Shown one piece after another: positions 23,261 to 34,186 of a stretch of 64,000 bases of DNA; position 1 is the first letter of the stretch; the number at the start of each line of letters is the position of its first letter. Under the pieces are notes generated by a model that was not told where the DNA came from, did not search any database, and worked only from the letters and a program-made list of their open reading frames with translations. Source of the stretch: Anaspis maculata (Eukaryota > Arthropoda > Insecta > Coleoptera > Scraptiidae); contig OX421964.1 of assembly GCA_949128115.1 (NCBI GenBank), positions 36,820,177 through 36,884,176 on the forward strand, given 5' to 3'. A program made the translations under genes and the position numbers.

Positions 23261-24233
23261 TCCTGTGCTGCCGCTAGGTGGCGCTACTCTGTACCGATAA
23301 ATGACGCCTCTGTCGATGTCGGTGATGCAGCTTTCTTACTGTGATAGAATACTCCTAGTCCTACTACTTTCGTCAATTATTTTTTCCACTTTTGGCGGGC
23401 GCGATTGCCATATGTCAACAAAATTCCAACCAAACGTTCCACTTGTCAGATACTACCTATGAACCTATGTATCAAGTTTCATGAAAATCGATGGATTTTT
23501 TTCCAAAGATTTGAAAAAGACGCGAAAAAAAACGGACGTTCCAATTTAAGTATGATGTGGTACACCTGACTGACGTTTCGGAGCCAAGAGCTTATTTTCA
23601 CGTTTACACACTACTAGACGCATCCCACAAAGTTGTATTGCAATCGATCCGGAAACCTCGCTGAAAAAACGTTAGGCAAGCCCGTTTTTCCTGTTTTCTG
23701 AAGAAAATTGATTTTTTTATTCAAATTTCGACTGGAGCTACGCATGTTCTATCGAGTCTCTAGCGGGTACGCTTGCTGCAAACCAAATTTGAATGAAATC
23801 CGTTGGGTACTTCTCAAGTTATTCAACCTCAAATTTTTTATTTTGACTGCTTCTAACTTTTGACAGATGACAGATCTGTCATAACTCTCACAAATTTTGA
23901 ATGGATTCCCAAGGGCTTCAAAATTAGGCTTCAAAAATCAAAAGCTTCACGTCAAAGTTTTCTGTCCCTTCTCGACTGTGACATTTCCCTTTGGCAGATC
24001 AGATTGAAAATCATATTTTCTCTTTTTCACCATAAACCTCACGTGTATACCAAATTTGGTCGAATTCGGTCTGACGGCTTGAAAATAAATCATGGGTCAA
24101 AGAAAAAACTTGACATACATACAGGGTGGTCCATCCTAGCGTAATTATATCATAGCGGTCTTACCGTTCAAGATAGAGTAAAAGATGTAAGAGAAGAATT
24201 AAAAGTTATGATCTAAGATTATTTTCAGCTATA

Positions 24234-25508
24234 CAGGGTGTCCCATTTTGATGGTATTAACGAAACGTCAATTGTTTTGAATGGAACATCCTATATTTTT
24301 TTGCATTTTCATGTTTAACTTTTTCAACTGTCCTATGCCTGTATTTTTGTTTTTCAATTGTGTGGCAGTGCTACCAACTAAAAATCAAAAACTGAAAAAA
24401 AATCGCATTTTCACAGTTTCCTTGAAGAAATCGTAGCGGCCTTGCTTTTTAAAACTAAGTAATGAAACTTGACATGGTGATAGCTAAGTCAAATATCAAT
24501 ATTCCATTGTCAAAAAATTGCGATTTCTTGATACAGGGTGTTCACAAAAAAAACATCAAACTTTATAATTTTCAAAGTGTCATATCTCATTTTTTTCAAA
24601 TGACATGCGCCTAATTTTATAACGTTATCTGATTGCTTTTTGTATCCCCTTACATTTTTAGTCGCGGTACCTTACACCCTACCCTTACACTTCATTTTTT
24701 CAAGAAAATCGGGAATTTTCATGCTATTTGTTTAATTTTTTTCCAAAAATTGAGCTGGCCGTGATGAATGACAGGCAAGCCAAATAGTACGCAACTGTCA
24801 GTTAGTCAGTCTGAATATTGTCGAACAACAAAAATGGCTCCAACGCAAAAAGAAAACAAAGTGGGATCCTGTGTTCCCCTATTACCAGACTATCATATCA
24901 GTCATTTCCTCTTGCGTGAAGTCATTTTTCTTTGTTCGAAAATATTTAGACCGACTAATTGAGAGTTGCGTACTATTTGGCTTATCTGTCATTCATCATG
25001 GTCAACTCAGATTTTGTAAAAAAAGCAATGTTTGTGGAAATTCCCGATTATCTCGAAAAAAAAAATCAAGTTAAGGATAGGGTACCCCTAGTAAAAATGA
25101 AAGAGGATAAAAAAGCTATTGGATGACGTTATAAAATTAGGGGCATGCCATTCGAAAAAAATGAGTTGTGATACTTTGAAAATTATGAAGTTCAATGTTT
25201 TTTTTGTACTTATCAAGGAATCGCAATTTTTTGATATTGAGATATTGGTCTTTGACTTGACTATCACTATGTCAAGTTTCATCTCTTAGTTTTGAAATGC
25301 AAGGTCGCTACGATTTTTTCAAGAAAACTGTGAAAATGCGATTTTTTCAGTTTTCAATTTTTAGTTAGTAGCAATGCCACACAATTGAAAAACAAAAATA
25401 CAGGCATGAGACAATTGAAAAAGTTTAACATGAAAATGAAGAAAAATATAGGGTATTCTATTCGAAAAAATTGACGTTTTGTTGATCCCGTCAAAATGGG
25501 ACATCCTG
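24234..25508. mobile_element. Inner palindromic element at the centre of the outer one
   Basis: Ends CAGGGTGTCCCATTTTGATGG-like (left) and complement (right, with one change to ATCCTG), flanked by TA at 24232-24233 and 25509-25510. The arms pair through TTTTCAATTGTGTGGCA, GTTTAACTTTTTCAA and AGTACGCAACT blocks to a centre near 24870. A further outward-facing terminus GATACAGGGTGTTCAC at 24533-24548 suggests a third, decayed shell. Confidence 0.85.
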
Positions 25509-25583
25509 TATAGCTGGAAATAATTTAAGGTTATAGGTTTAATCAAACCATATAACTTTTCAATTACATCTTCGATCACCAAG

Positions 25584-26618
25584 ATGGCGTCGAAGTGTGT
25601 TGTCGAACAACCTGCTGCGTGCAAGAAATGCAAGAAAACAACAAACAGCGGCTTAAAATGTATAAATTGCATTAATGTGTACCATCCCAGTTGTGCCAAG
25701 TTTTCAAAACATGTGAAATTTGTAGACGATGGAATAGTTTGTTGTGAAAATAGTGAAAGTGCTGTACCCAATACCGCAGCCATAGTGTCCGACACGGAGG
25801 TCCTTACCGATCCAACGTTTTGGGACAGTATTGGTGAAGTTACCCCAAATGGTCGAGTAATTGACTGTAGGATCGTCAAATATATCATCGAACAGAAAGA
25901 TGCCATGATAAGCGAACTACGAGACCAAATTCACGTTCTCAACCAGCTGGTTACTCATAAAAACGATGGCATGATGAGATATGACGACAGCGAGCACCGC
26001 AAAAAACACAACAAACCACAGCATGGACCTGAAGGAACAGCACAGGGATACACCGACACCGAAGCGAGGAGACTCTCTAAAGATTTATCCTCAAACACTA
26101 CACGCAAGCCCCGAACCGCTGAAATCAAGCATTGTTTCAGTAAAGAAGAGGTCAAGGAGGCTCTTTGTAGTAGCAAACTGAAGTCTATCAGTCAGGCTAG
26201 CCCGGACGTCAAGCAGGCACACAGCCGAGAAAAAGAAACGATTCCGGGATCATCCCGGGAAATTCTCATCGGAGAAAATTGCGACGACGAAGGACTGGCT
26301 GCGAAGACTGAGTCATGGATTTTTGTTTCTAAATACCGACCATCTTACACCGAAGGTGATCTTGAAGAGTACCTCAAAAAGCGATTCTGCAAAGATGGCT
26401 TTATTGTGGAGAGGATGTCCAGGGGCGGTGCCCATGCATCCTTTAGAGTTGGTGTTGACGAAGATATTTTGAGCACTGTTAAAAATCCGGCAGTCTGGCC
26501 AAAGGGAATAGAGATCTCCGACTTCAGATTTATCAGAAAGAAGAATCGGAACTCAGGTCATCGAAATGAAGCAAGCCGAAATTTTCGCAGAAGTTCCAGG
26601 TCGGGCCCACTGAACTAG
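25584..26618 (+). CDS. LINE ORF1 protein with PHD-like zinc finger
   Basis: An intact 344-codon frame from an ATG 11 nt inside the element. Residues 13-54 form a PHD-like zinc finger: Cys13, Cys16, Cys26, Cys29, His34, Cys37 and Cys53/54. Residues ~93-125 (IEQKDAMISELRDQIHVLNQ) look like a short coiled coil. A basic, polar linker follows. Residues ~245-330 (WIFVSKYRPSYTEGDLEEYL to WPKGIEISDF) resemble the C-terminal nucleic-acid-binding fold seen in CR1/Jockey-group ORF1 proteins. By family knowledge the protein would bind LINE RNA and act as a chaperone in target-primed reverse transcription. The frame ends at TAG 66 bp before ORF2; translation of ORF2 probably needs reinitiation. No disabling mutation is seen. 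Confidence 0.85.
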   Translation: MASKCVVEQPAACKKCKKTTNSGLKCINCINVYHPSCAKFSKHVKFVDDGIVCCENSESAVPNTAAIVSDTEVLTDPTFWDSIGEVTPNGRVIDCRIVKYIIEQKDAMISELRDQIHVLNQLVTHKNDGMMRYDDSEHRKKHNKPQHGPEGTAQGYTDTEARRLSKDLSSNTTRKPRTAEIKHCFSKEEVKEALCSSKLKSISQASPDVKQAHSREKETIPGSSREILIGENCDDEGLAAKTESWIFVSKYRPSYTEGDLEEYLKKRFCKDGFIVERMSRGGAHASFRVGVDEDILSTVKNPAVWPKGIEISDFRFIRKKNRNSGHRNEASRNFRRSSRSGPLN

Positions 26619-26686
26619 GTGCCGGCGGACAGGCGAACACAATCGAAACAACACCAGCATCAATTTCACAGAAGAGATGTTGAGTG

Positions 26687-28927
26687 ATGATGCACTTGAA
26701 CGTACAATCTTGCAGAAATAAAATAATCGAACTCGATACCTATGTAAATCATGTAAACAAGCAGATTGACGTCCTATGTTTAAGTGAGCACTTTCTGACC
26801 GTGGAAGAGGCGGGCGCGTTTGTTATCAGTGATTTCGCGTTATCATCTTTTTTCTGTAGAAAAAGTCAAACACATGGAGGTGTTCTTGTAATGTGTAGGA
26901 ATAATGTTAGTTTTACTTCGTTCGAAGAGATAAGTTTGTTGTCAGTGGAGGGCCATTGCGAGATGACTGCGACCGAGCTCACAAACGAGAAACTTATCAT
27001 AGTCACAATTTATCGTCCGCCTTCAGGCGATTTTGGTGTATTCCTGGATGCATTCGATGCAATGTTGGGCATCGTCGCTGGAAGAAACTTACAAGGAATT
27101 ATTACCGGCGACTTCAATATCAATTTTTTATGTAATGATGCCAATTTTAATAGATTTAGCGACCTTATAGGTACTTATGACTTTGGGGCTACATTGTTTG
27201 AACCTACCAGGGGCGCGAGTTGCCTTGACAACATTTTGATGAGTCGTTCTTGTGATGTTGCTTATCATTCATTCGTGAGTGATCCCGGCTTGTCCGATCA
27301 TAAAGCGGTATTTGTTGACGTCGACCTATATACAGGTCCGGAAAATTACACTATAAAGACGCAGCCTTACACGGAGCAGGGCCGTTTTAAATTTTTTACA
27401 TACATTGACAGTTGTGACTGGTCTTGGGTGGATCAGCCTGATGTGGATGTCGATGCTGCATTTGACATGCTACTTGGTAACTTTACGACCGCAATAAAAA
27501 TTGCTTTCCCGATCAAAACCACGTGTTCTTCCAAATCAACAGCATCTGCAAACATACGATGGTTTCACGAGGGTCTGCGAAGCAAGCGAAACGAGTTAAA
27601 TTCAATAAGGGAGGAATATGCGGCGTACCCGACCGATTTTTTGGCTCGCGAAGTGAAACAATGTAGATTGGAGTATAGGCAACAACTTAATAAAGCGAAA
27701 AAATCCGCGTATGCACATTATATTAAAAAATCGAACGGAAGCCCTTCCGCTTACTGGAATTTGATTAATTTGCATCGAAAGAAAACAAAAACCCACTCAA
27801 AAACTGAGCTATCTCCTGATCAACTCAATGAATTTTTTACCAATGTTTCTAACACGATACACAACGGAATTCCCCCCGCCAGGAAGAAATTTGGCGAATA
27901 TCTCCGAGGCAGCGCAGCTGCTCTTGAAACATTTGCTTTTAGGGAGGTTTCTTTCGTGGAGGTTCGCGATGTAGTTGAGGGACTAAAAAACAAGAGCAGT
28001 CGCGACTGTTTCGGAATGAATGTTCAGTTGATAAAGACCGTTAAAAACATTATAATAACACCTCTAACCAAACTAATAAACAAAATTATCGCTTCAGGAA
28101 TTTTTCCGGCGGCACTCAAGAAATCGAAGGTAATACCGATTTATAAAAAGGGCTCCACCGCGGATCCCGGTAATTACCGACCCATCTCGATTCTTCCAGT
28201 TTTGTCAAAAATCATTGAAACAATATTAAAAAATCAAGTTACTGGGTTCTTCGAAAATAATAATTCGTTTTATGGGTCACAATTTGGATTCAGGAAAGGG
28301 AAATCAACGTCACAAGCGGTGGAGCAATTGGTGGACCTTATAGTGGACTCATACGAACAGTGTGAATACCGGGGTGCGGTCTTCTGCGATTTGCAGAAGG
28401 CTTTTGACTGCGTGTCGCATGAAATATTGTCCAAAAAGTTGCTCAGTTACAATTTTGATGCTAAGAGTGTCGGCCTAATGAACTCTTTTTTGTCGGGGCG
28501 AACACAATACACCATGATTAACGGCATAAATTCTGAGGTGGGGGGTGTGGCTTCCGGCGTTCCGCAGGGGTCGGTACTTGGACCGGTCTTATTTTTGATT
28601 TACATCAATGACATAAGTCATGCGGTCCCTGGTGCTGGCCTGCTGTTGTTCGCCGATGACACCACCCTTACAAGCCGCGGCTGTGATTTGGAAGAACTAC
28701 AAATCGACCTGGACGATATGGAGACCAACGTGGGTGACTGGTTCTCCGCGAATAGATTGAGCCTTAATGTCAATAAGACCAAGAAAATAATCTTTTCTCA
28801 AAGAAATTTGAAAAACTATCAAAATCCGCCAAATGTTGTGTTTCTTGGTGTGGTGGTAGACCCACTGTTGACGTGGGAGCAGCACATAAATTTTGTTTGT
28901 CCAAAGATCTGTGAAATATCTTTATAA
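26687..28927 (+). CDS. LINE ORF2: endonuclease and reverse transcriptase (frameshifted near the end)
   Basis: A 746-codon frame from the first ATG at 26687. Residues ~1-215 are an apurinic endonuclease-like domain: HLNVQSCRNK at the start, CLSEHFLT, GDFNINF (~142) and SDHKAVF (~204). Residues ~480-700 are the reverse transcriptase: VIPIYKKGS, NYRPISILPV (~497), DLQKAFDCVSHE (~570), GVPQGSVLGPVLF (~626) and the catalytic FADDTTL (~656). In this family the enzyme nicks target DNA and copies the LINE RNA from the nick. The frame stops at 28925-28927, where a single-base-type shift moves coding into the next frame (see 28915-29478). Catalytic residues are all present, but the protein lacks its C-terminal part. 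The clade call (CR1/Jockey group) is by eye. Confidence 0.92.
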   Translation: MMHLNVQSCRNKIIELDTYVNHVNKQIDVLCLSEHFLTVEEAGAFVISDFALSSFFCRKSQTHGGVLVMCRNNVSFTSFEEISLLSVEGHCEMTATELTNEKLIIVTIYRPPSGDFGVFLDAFDAMLGIVAGRNLQGIITGDFNINFLCNDANFNRFSDLIGTYDFGATLFEPTRGASCLDNILMSRSCDVAYHSFVSDPGLSDHKAVFVDVDLYTGPENYTIKTQPYTEQGRFKFFTYIDSCDWSWVDQPDVDVDAAFDMLLGNFTTAIKIAFPIKTTCSSKSTASANIRWFHEGLRSKRNELNSIREEYAAYPTDFLAREVKQCRLEYRQQLNKAKKSAYAHYIKKSNGSPSAYWNLINLHRKKTKTHSKTELSPDQLNEFFTNVSNTIHNGIPPARKKFGEYLRGSAAALETFAFREVSFVEVRDVVEGLKNKSSRDCFGMNVQLIKTVKNIIITPLTKLINKIIASGIFPAALKKSKVIPIYKKGSTADPGNYRPISILPVLSKIIETILKNQVTGFFENNNSFYGSQFGFRKGKSTSQAVEQLVDLIVDSYEQCEYRGAVFCDLQKAFDCVSHEILSKKLLSYNFDAKSVGLMNSFLSGRTQYTMINGINSEVGGVASGVPQGSVLGPVLFLIYINDISHAVPGAGLLLFADDTTLTSRGCDLEELQIDLDDMETNVGDWFSANRLSLNVNKTKKIIFSQRNLKNYQNPPNVVFLGVVVDPLLTWEQHINFVCPKICEISL

Positions 28928-29478
28928 TAAGAAACTTGATTCCTGTTCTTCCGAGTGAGGCTGTGTTGTCCGCGTACCACAGCTTGATTGTTTCACTGAT
29001 GACGTATTGCATAACGAGCTGGGGTCACTCGCCACATACCTCGAGAGTTTTTGGGCTGCAGCGCCGGGTGGTTCGAATGATGTCTGGCATTGGTTACCGT
29101 GATGATGTCAAAGATAAGTTTATTGATATGGGATTACTAACGTTTCCAAGTTTGTACATATTTCAGTGCCTCATACTGGGTAAGAAAAACATTAACATTT
29201 ATAGGAAGCACGAGGATATACACGATTATCGGACTAGAAATAGAGATCGACTGGTAGTAAATCATATTAGACTAGCAAAAAGCCGATACAGCAAAAATTA
29301 CTTCTGTCCAACATTCATTAATAAGTTACCACTAGAAATAGTGCATTTGTCTTTACCTAAATTTGAAACGGTTGTAAAGTCCATGCTCCTGAAGAAAGCA
29401 TTTTACTCTATCCAGGAATATGACCAGTACGGTTTCACCTTAGATGATTTTGAGCTCGGTTATCAAGGTCGATTTTAA
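28915..29478 (+). pseudogene. LINE ORF2 C-terminal part, displaced by a frameshift
   Basis: Continues ORF2 in the next frame: NLIPVLPSEAVLSAYHSLIV, SWGHSPHTSRVFGLQRRVVR, LTFPSLYIFQCLI, the conserved HDYRTRNRD motif and LPLEIVHL, ending at TAA 29476-29478. This is the usual region downstream of the reverse transcriptase in CR1/Jockey-type ORF2. The shift lies between about 28900 and 28925, where both frames have stops. A sequencing or assembly error in the run AAATATCTTTATAATAAG cannot be excluded. Confidence 0.85.
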
Positions 29479-29723
29479 TTATTTTATTGTATATAATGTG
29501 TATTCTGTCTCTTTTTTGTCAGTTTTCTACTCAATTGTGTGTAATTGCATTGTTTGTTGCATTCTTTTACGTATTTTATCTTGTATTATTGTTGACGATT
29601 GAAAAACCTTGTTGGTTGAGAAAATAAATGAATTTGAATTTGAATTTGAATTTGACATCTTTTTCTTTATCTTGAAGGGTAAGACCGCTATGGGATAATT
29701 ACGCTAGGATGGACCACCCTGTA

Positions 29724-32600
29724 CATAAAGACCGATCGACACGGATTTTTTTTTCAATAGATCTCGACGTTTTAGCATGCAGGAAGTCCAAAAAAACAAA
29801 TAAAATTTTCAATTTTTTTTTGAGATCACTATACGGAATCATTCAATTCACAAGAGCCTTGTGTTCATTTCATGTGGTCAATCAAGGGGGATTGACCAGT
29901 CATGAGAGAAAACCGCCAATTAGCTCAGCTAATTTATTTAATTTAATCAATTAAATGATTGATTACAATAATTCAGCTATGTGATGATTGAATTTTTTTG
30001 TGCAATCGAAGATTAATATCCCCGTAACCAAGTCAATACTCAGTGATAATTGACCTGTGAGGATGAAATACTGAACAATGTCCATTGTCAAAGATCAGAC
30101 CACAGAGAGAGCCTCCCCTGAATGGTTGACGAGCGAGTTGCTGAGACTTCGACGAACGGAAAGGAGACCTGGTGAGTTGGGACTAGCGCTTATAGGTCGC
30201 GGGAACAAAAATTGCGTCCTAAAGATAGGTATAAGGTATAAAGTTATTCTCATCATAGTACTTGTTAATACAATTTTCTTTAGCTGTTGTAGTCAATACT
30301 TTACTGAACAATTGCCGCTTTATCAAAAAACTAATTGTGCTTAACTCAAGATTTGTCAAAGTAATGTCAAAAACAAACGAATCTCTACAACGATACATTG
30401 GCACTCTGTCATGCGCTGGCGCGAGCGTCTTATGTCAATTCAACGTCGAAAAGAATCAGAATGCGCATTGCGCTGCCTGACGTGGCAGGCATACTTGCAA
30501 CGTTGCCATAGCAGGTGCCAAGGTGACGTCATGCTCCCGCGACCTATACCATTAAGCCCTGTCGGTGAGGGTGTTTGATGATGGAACTCCTGAGCGTTCG
30601 TTCTGGAATCTAACCATAATGTGCTGATCTCTCTTCCACCAGTCAGTAACAAACCCTGTCTTTTTTTGGGTATTTTGGTTATATGCCCCTTCCTCTCTAG
30701 ACAGAGATACAGATAGTGCCCTTCGCCCTTGGACTGTTAGGACGATCGCGTTGTGTTCCCAGTGAACAAAGAGCCAGACCTGATGTATCAGACCTAGAAA
30801 CTCACGACTGGCTCATCCACGTCAAAGTTATTATTAAAGTTAATTTGGAAATGTTGGATGGACCTTTTCAGAAAAGAGACACAGATGCGTGCGCGTTCGT
30901 ACCGCGGAGCTGTAGGGTCTAGCTATAACGGCGTCGAATATCTCCAAGGAAAACTTCGTTCGTTATGAACGAACTTTTTCAAATGTTTTGCGCGCTGGTC
31001 CGACAGAGATGTGCGCGGCACCACATTGCGGCGTTGTGAGGCTGTGACGTAAATTGTGCGAGAGAGACCGCCTTTATTGAAACGGTCCATTGTAGGGTCC
31101 GTTCCACCGGTCCACCGCTGAAAATTTCATATTGAAATTGAAATGAAAAATCGGCCTTGTTCAAATTAGGGTGCGAACTATTCGATAGAGTCGTAATTAT
31201 TAATAATAACCGGTTGAAAATCAACCCCCTCCCTCAACCCCCCAACCACTCATAATTCTTTTATAGCTTTCAACTGAAGCTCATTAAGCCTTGGTGAAAA
31301 AGGCATTGAAGTAAAATATCGTTGATGTCCTCATTTCATCGGATGTTGCATATGTTACTAACAGTACCTAGTTATCATTTCTCAGTTAAATTATTTATTG
31401 TGGTTCATAATTTGCACCAAGAGTCTGATCAAATTTAAACTGAAGCAGCATGGAGAGGTGGAGACCTCTCAGACACTCAGACAGTTTATATTGAGCTATA
31501 GTATGGAGGTACTCCCGAACTGTAAAAATGATACAAACGAGGATACAAATGACGAAACGCTTCTTGAATAATATTACTTCTACCTATACTTATATCTAGT
31601 TGTGGTTATCTCGACATGGTTCCATAATATTTAGACATCGTGACTTGTGAAACCTTCTTCTTTTATGGAAAACCCACCGTTTGCCGTTTCCCCATGCACA
31701 ATCGCATCATGAGAATGACGGCGACTATGATACCGGCCATTAAAAATTTAATATCAGACCTAATTTCTCGCCTCGATACAATCGCCATTGTATTAAGAAA
31801 CATAATAATAATTAAAATTTCACGGTAGCCGAGGCGCTATTGGGCTTCTTCTTCTCCTTTGGAATCCGAGAAATATTCATTATGCCACTCCACAGCGAAT
31901 CAAAGAAGTATCAATAGGCCGGTCGAAAAAAACCAAGGGAAGACGCAACTGGCCGTCCGCGATGACTCTGCAATCGTAACAATATCAACGTGTGAGTCTC
32001 CGGATGACACGGCGAAAATCCTATATAATATACGGGGGCAAGATCCTCGTGTGCTGCCCCCCTTCCTTCTTCCCCCAGCCCCCGTTCTTGGTGAGTTTTC
32101 GGTTTCGGAAATGTAAAGCGTGATGTGTACGAAATAAAATAAATAAATTGTCATATTAAGTGTTAATACAATGGAGGGCCTTCGAGTATTATTGTCTTCG
32201 TCATTCAGGTGTAATTTGACTCCTGCCTGGATGGACCATTGTTCGGTTTTAATCGCGGAGGCGCGATTGTTCGCGCAGCTCAATAAAGGCCCCCATCGCC
32301 ACTCTATACGCGTCCCTGTCTGCTGAATGACGCGCCTTTCCTTTTATCAAACGTCTATCGATGATGGCTAATTTTACAGGAGCGCGCACCTGTACACACT
32401 ACAGTGGATAATATTCTTGTCGGAAAAATGGATCTTTTTTTGAGAGTATATTTGGTTGAGAAGTGAAGCTCAAACACGACAACATGATCAGTTGACAAAT
32501 GATCAAATCTTTCACCAGCAAAAATTCAACGCAGCAGAATCGAACCGGTGAAGAGGTCAAATAGACTACGATTTTTAAGTGTGCCCCGAGATCTAGCGGT
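29724..32600. other. Unassigned sequence
   Basis: No recognisable gene. 30110-30180 shares ACGGAAAGGAGACCTGGTGA and GAGTTGGGAC-like words with 12700-12755, so a decayed repeat related to the DNA left of the hAT-like element may be present. A local palindromic AT stretch (AATTAGCTCAGCTAATT) is near 29920. Confidence 0.35.
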
Positions 32601-32639
32601 TGGATCCTTACTCAATGGTGCAGAATGTTTTGAACAACT

Positions 32640-32960
32640 GTGGAATACACATACCTATCGGAAAAAAAAGAAGAGATAATTGGCGATTGTGGAACAACAG
32701 TGACGCGATACTTAGACAAAATGGAAAAAGAAATGTTAGCGATGATGGCCGATTTGAAGAAACTGAAACAATTGGTCAGAAAACTTGTCGCTAGTAGGTT
32801 CAACGATGGTTACTTCTTTAGGTATCCATCGTTTAAGTTGCCGAATTTCGATGAACAAAGCCCATAAATAACCTATTCATTAGACCCAGAACGCAAAGAA
32901 GCGGGGAAAGCTTGCAGGAGTTTGAAGCTGGCGACGGATGGAACACTGGCATATGAAGAA
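32640..32960 (+). pseudogene. Gypsy retrotransposon gag-like remnant
   Basis: A short frame with a helical, charged stretch (LDKMEKEMLAMMADLKKLKQ) ending in FKLPNFDEQSP, similar to the start of Gypsy gag (where a P-x-FDG-like motif is usual). Another frame further on reads RSGESLQEFEA, also gag-like. Pol motifs begin directly after it, so protease and part of gag are deleted. Assignment rests on short motifs and position. Confidence 0.45.
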
Positions 32961-32989
32961 GATGTCGGACGACGGTCTCATAGAGTAAT

Positions 32990-33575
32990 TTATGAGTCCC
33001 TGGTCATCACCGATCGATTTCACCAAGAAAGACAGCTCCATCCACTACTACGAATTGCTGACACCTTGACCACTTTGGTTTTCGATTCTTGACTTGACGA
33101 GTGGCTAGTTGCAGTTTGGACTTCATCCCAAGAACAAAAAAAAATCGCATTATCCGCCAGAACTGCCAGAAAGGAATTGTACAAGTTCACTATCATGCCT
33201 CTTGGGATCTGCAAAGCACCAGCTAGGCTCGAGCAACTGCCGGCATAATGAGCAACCATCAAGAAGTATTTAGACGTCTCTGGGCGACACAATCTCAAGC
33301 TCAACCTGAAGATGTGCCTACTGTTTCAGAAACCGGTCAAGCTTTTGGAACACGTGGAGTCTGAAAAGTTAAATGCCGCGAGGGAGTGGCCACGACTGGA
33401 GTAATAACAGGAAGTCAGAAGCTTTTTCGGGCGATGTACCTGCTACAATTTTTGGAATAGTTTTCCGACATTGCCAAAACCATTGCACAAACTGACGAAA
33501 GAGAAGTGACTTCGTTCTTATGGTCCAAGGAATGTGGAGCGTCTTCAAGACACTGATAAAAACTACTGTCGTTCG
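32990..33575 (+). pseudogene. Gypsy retrotransposon reverse transcriptase fossil
   Basis: Reads SPWSSPIDFTKKDSSIHYYE (about 32997-33056), then KELYKFTIMPLGICKAPARLE (about 33170-33235) and, in shifted frames, LKLNLKMCLLFQKPVKLLEHV with EWPRL (about 33298-33402). These correspond to the Gypsy RT SPW(S)SP, FTVMPFGLCNAPATFE, K-C-x-F and EWP motifs in order. The catalytic YLDD-type segment is missing or unrecognisable between blocks. Many stops show that it is long dead. Coding similarity is interrupted at 33576 by a TA-flanked element and resumes at 34187. Confidence 0.75.
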
Positions 33576-33577
33576 TA

Positions 33578-34184
33578 ACGTATGGTCCGAAAGTTTTGGG
33601 AAATTGTTCAAAGCTAATAACTTTTTCTGAATAGTCTTTATTTTTAACTTGATATTGCAGAAATTAACATCATATGAAAATAGATTTATTTATTTAAATT
33701 ACAATAAACAATAAACATCATATTCATATTCAACAAATGAAAATGGACCATTATCTTCGATGGATCTTAATTTTTTTCTGCCATGTTTCATAACTTACTG
33801 GATCAATTTCTCAAATGCGAAGTTCTCCAATGTTATTAAAAAATGTGACGCCGTAATTGGTCTTCATTTGCAGCTTCCCATCCCTTGTCGTGTACTAACT
33901 GCTCAATACTCACCAAAAATTTTATATCGGTCGAGCTTGCGGTACATTGGGAGGCAGGAGCTCCGAGAAATTAATCCTGCTGTTGTCCAGAGAATAATCG
34001 AACATGGCAGAAGAAAACTGAGAGCCATCAAAGATAATGACCCATCTTCAATATGTTAAATAATGTTTCAAAATCGTTGAAGATGATGCTAGTTTTTGCA
34101 ATATTAAGTTACAAAATCAAAACTATCTAAAAAAAGTTATTAGCTTTTATAAAAAGGAACTCCCAAAACTTTCGGACCATACGT
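33578..34184. mobile_element. 607-bp TA-flanked transposon (Tc1/mariner type)
   Basis: The inverted ends ACGTATGGTCCGAAAGTTTT and complement are flanked by TA at 33576-33577 and 34185-34186. A second inverted block AGCTAATAACTTTTT lies inside both ends. It contains one 99-codon open stretch (33760-34059, ending GRRKLRAIKDNDPSSIC) that I cannot match to a transposase; it may be a fragment of one. It inserted between the RT and RNase H parts of a Gypsy fossil. Confidence 0.9.
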
Positions 34185-34186
34185 TA

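Larger units (their letters stand above)
25573..29654 (+). mobile_element. Nearly complete LINE (CR1/Jockey-type) retrotransposon
   Basis: A two-ORF non-LTR retrotransposon with a short 5' leader (11 nt), ORF1, ORF2, AATAAA at 29623-29628 and a GAATTT repeat tail (about 29630-29654). It is bounded by a 7-bp direct repeat ACATCTT at 25566-25572 and 29655-29661. The opposite arm of the surrounding palindrome shows the uninterrupted sequence TTACATCTTTTACTCTATC, which supports these limits. It has only one evident frameshift, so it is among the youngest insertions here. Confidence 0.92.
24122..29721. mobile_element. Nested foldback element, outer shell (with LINE insertion)
   Basis: Left end CAGGGTGGTCCATCCTAGCG and right end with its complement, flanked by TA at 24120-24121 and 29722-29723. 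The outer arm 24122-24231 pairs with 25511-25572 plus 29662-29721, because a LINE interrupts the right arm. Without the LINE and its duplication the element is about 1.5 kb. The arms meet at AGC-TA-GCT, where the second palindrome (24234-25508) sits. Confidence 0.88.

Noticed and set aside
25361..25906. 181-codon minus-strand frame
   Set aside because: Antisense to the LINE ORF1 zinc-finger region and the palindrome arm; a shadow of the real frame.
31900..32283. 127-codon minus-strand frame as a host gene
   Set aside because: Low-complexity, no recognisable domain, and an overlapping plus-strand frame of similar length; no support beyond openness.
33760..34059. 99-codon frame inside the 607-bp TA-flanked element as a host gene
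   Set aside because: It is wholly within transposon ends and shows no domain; at most a transposase fragment.
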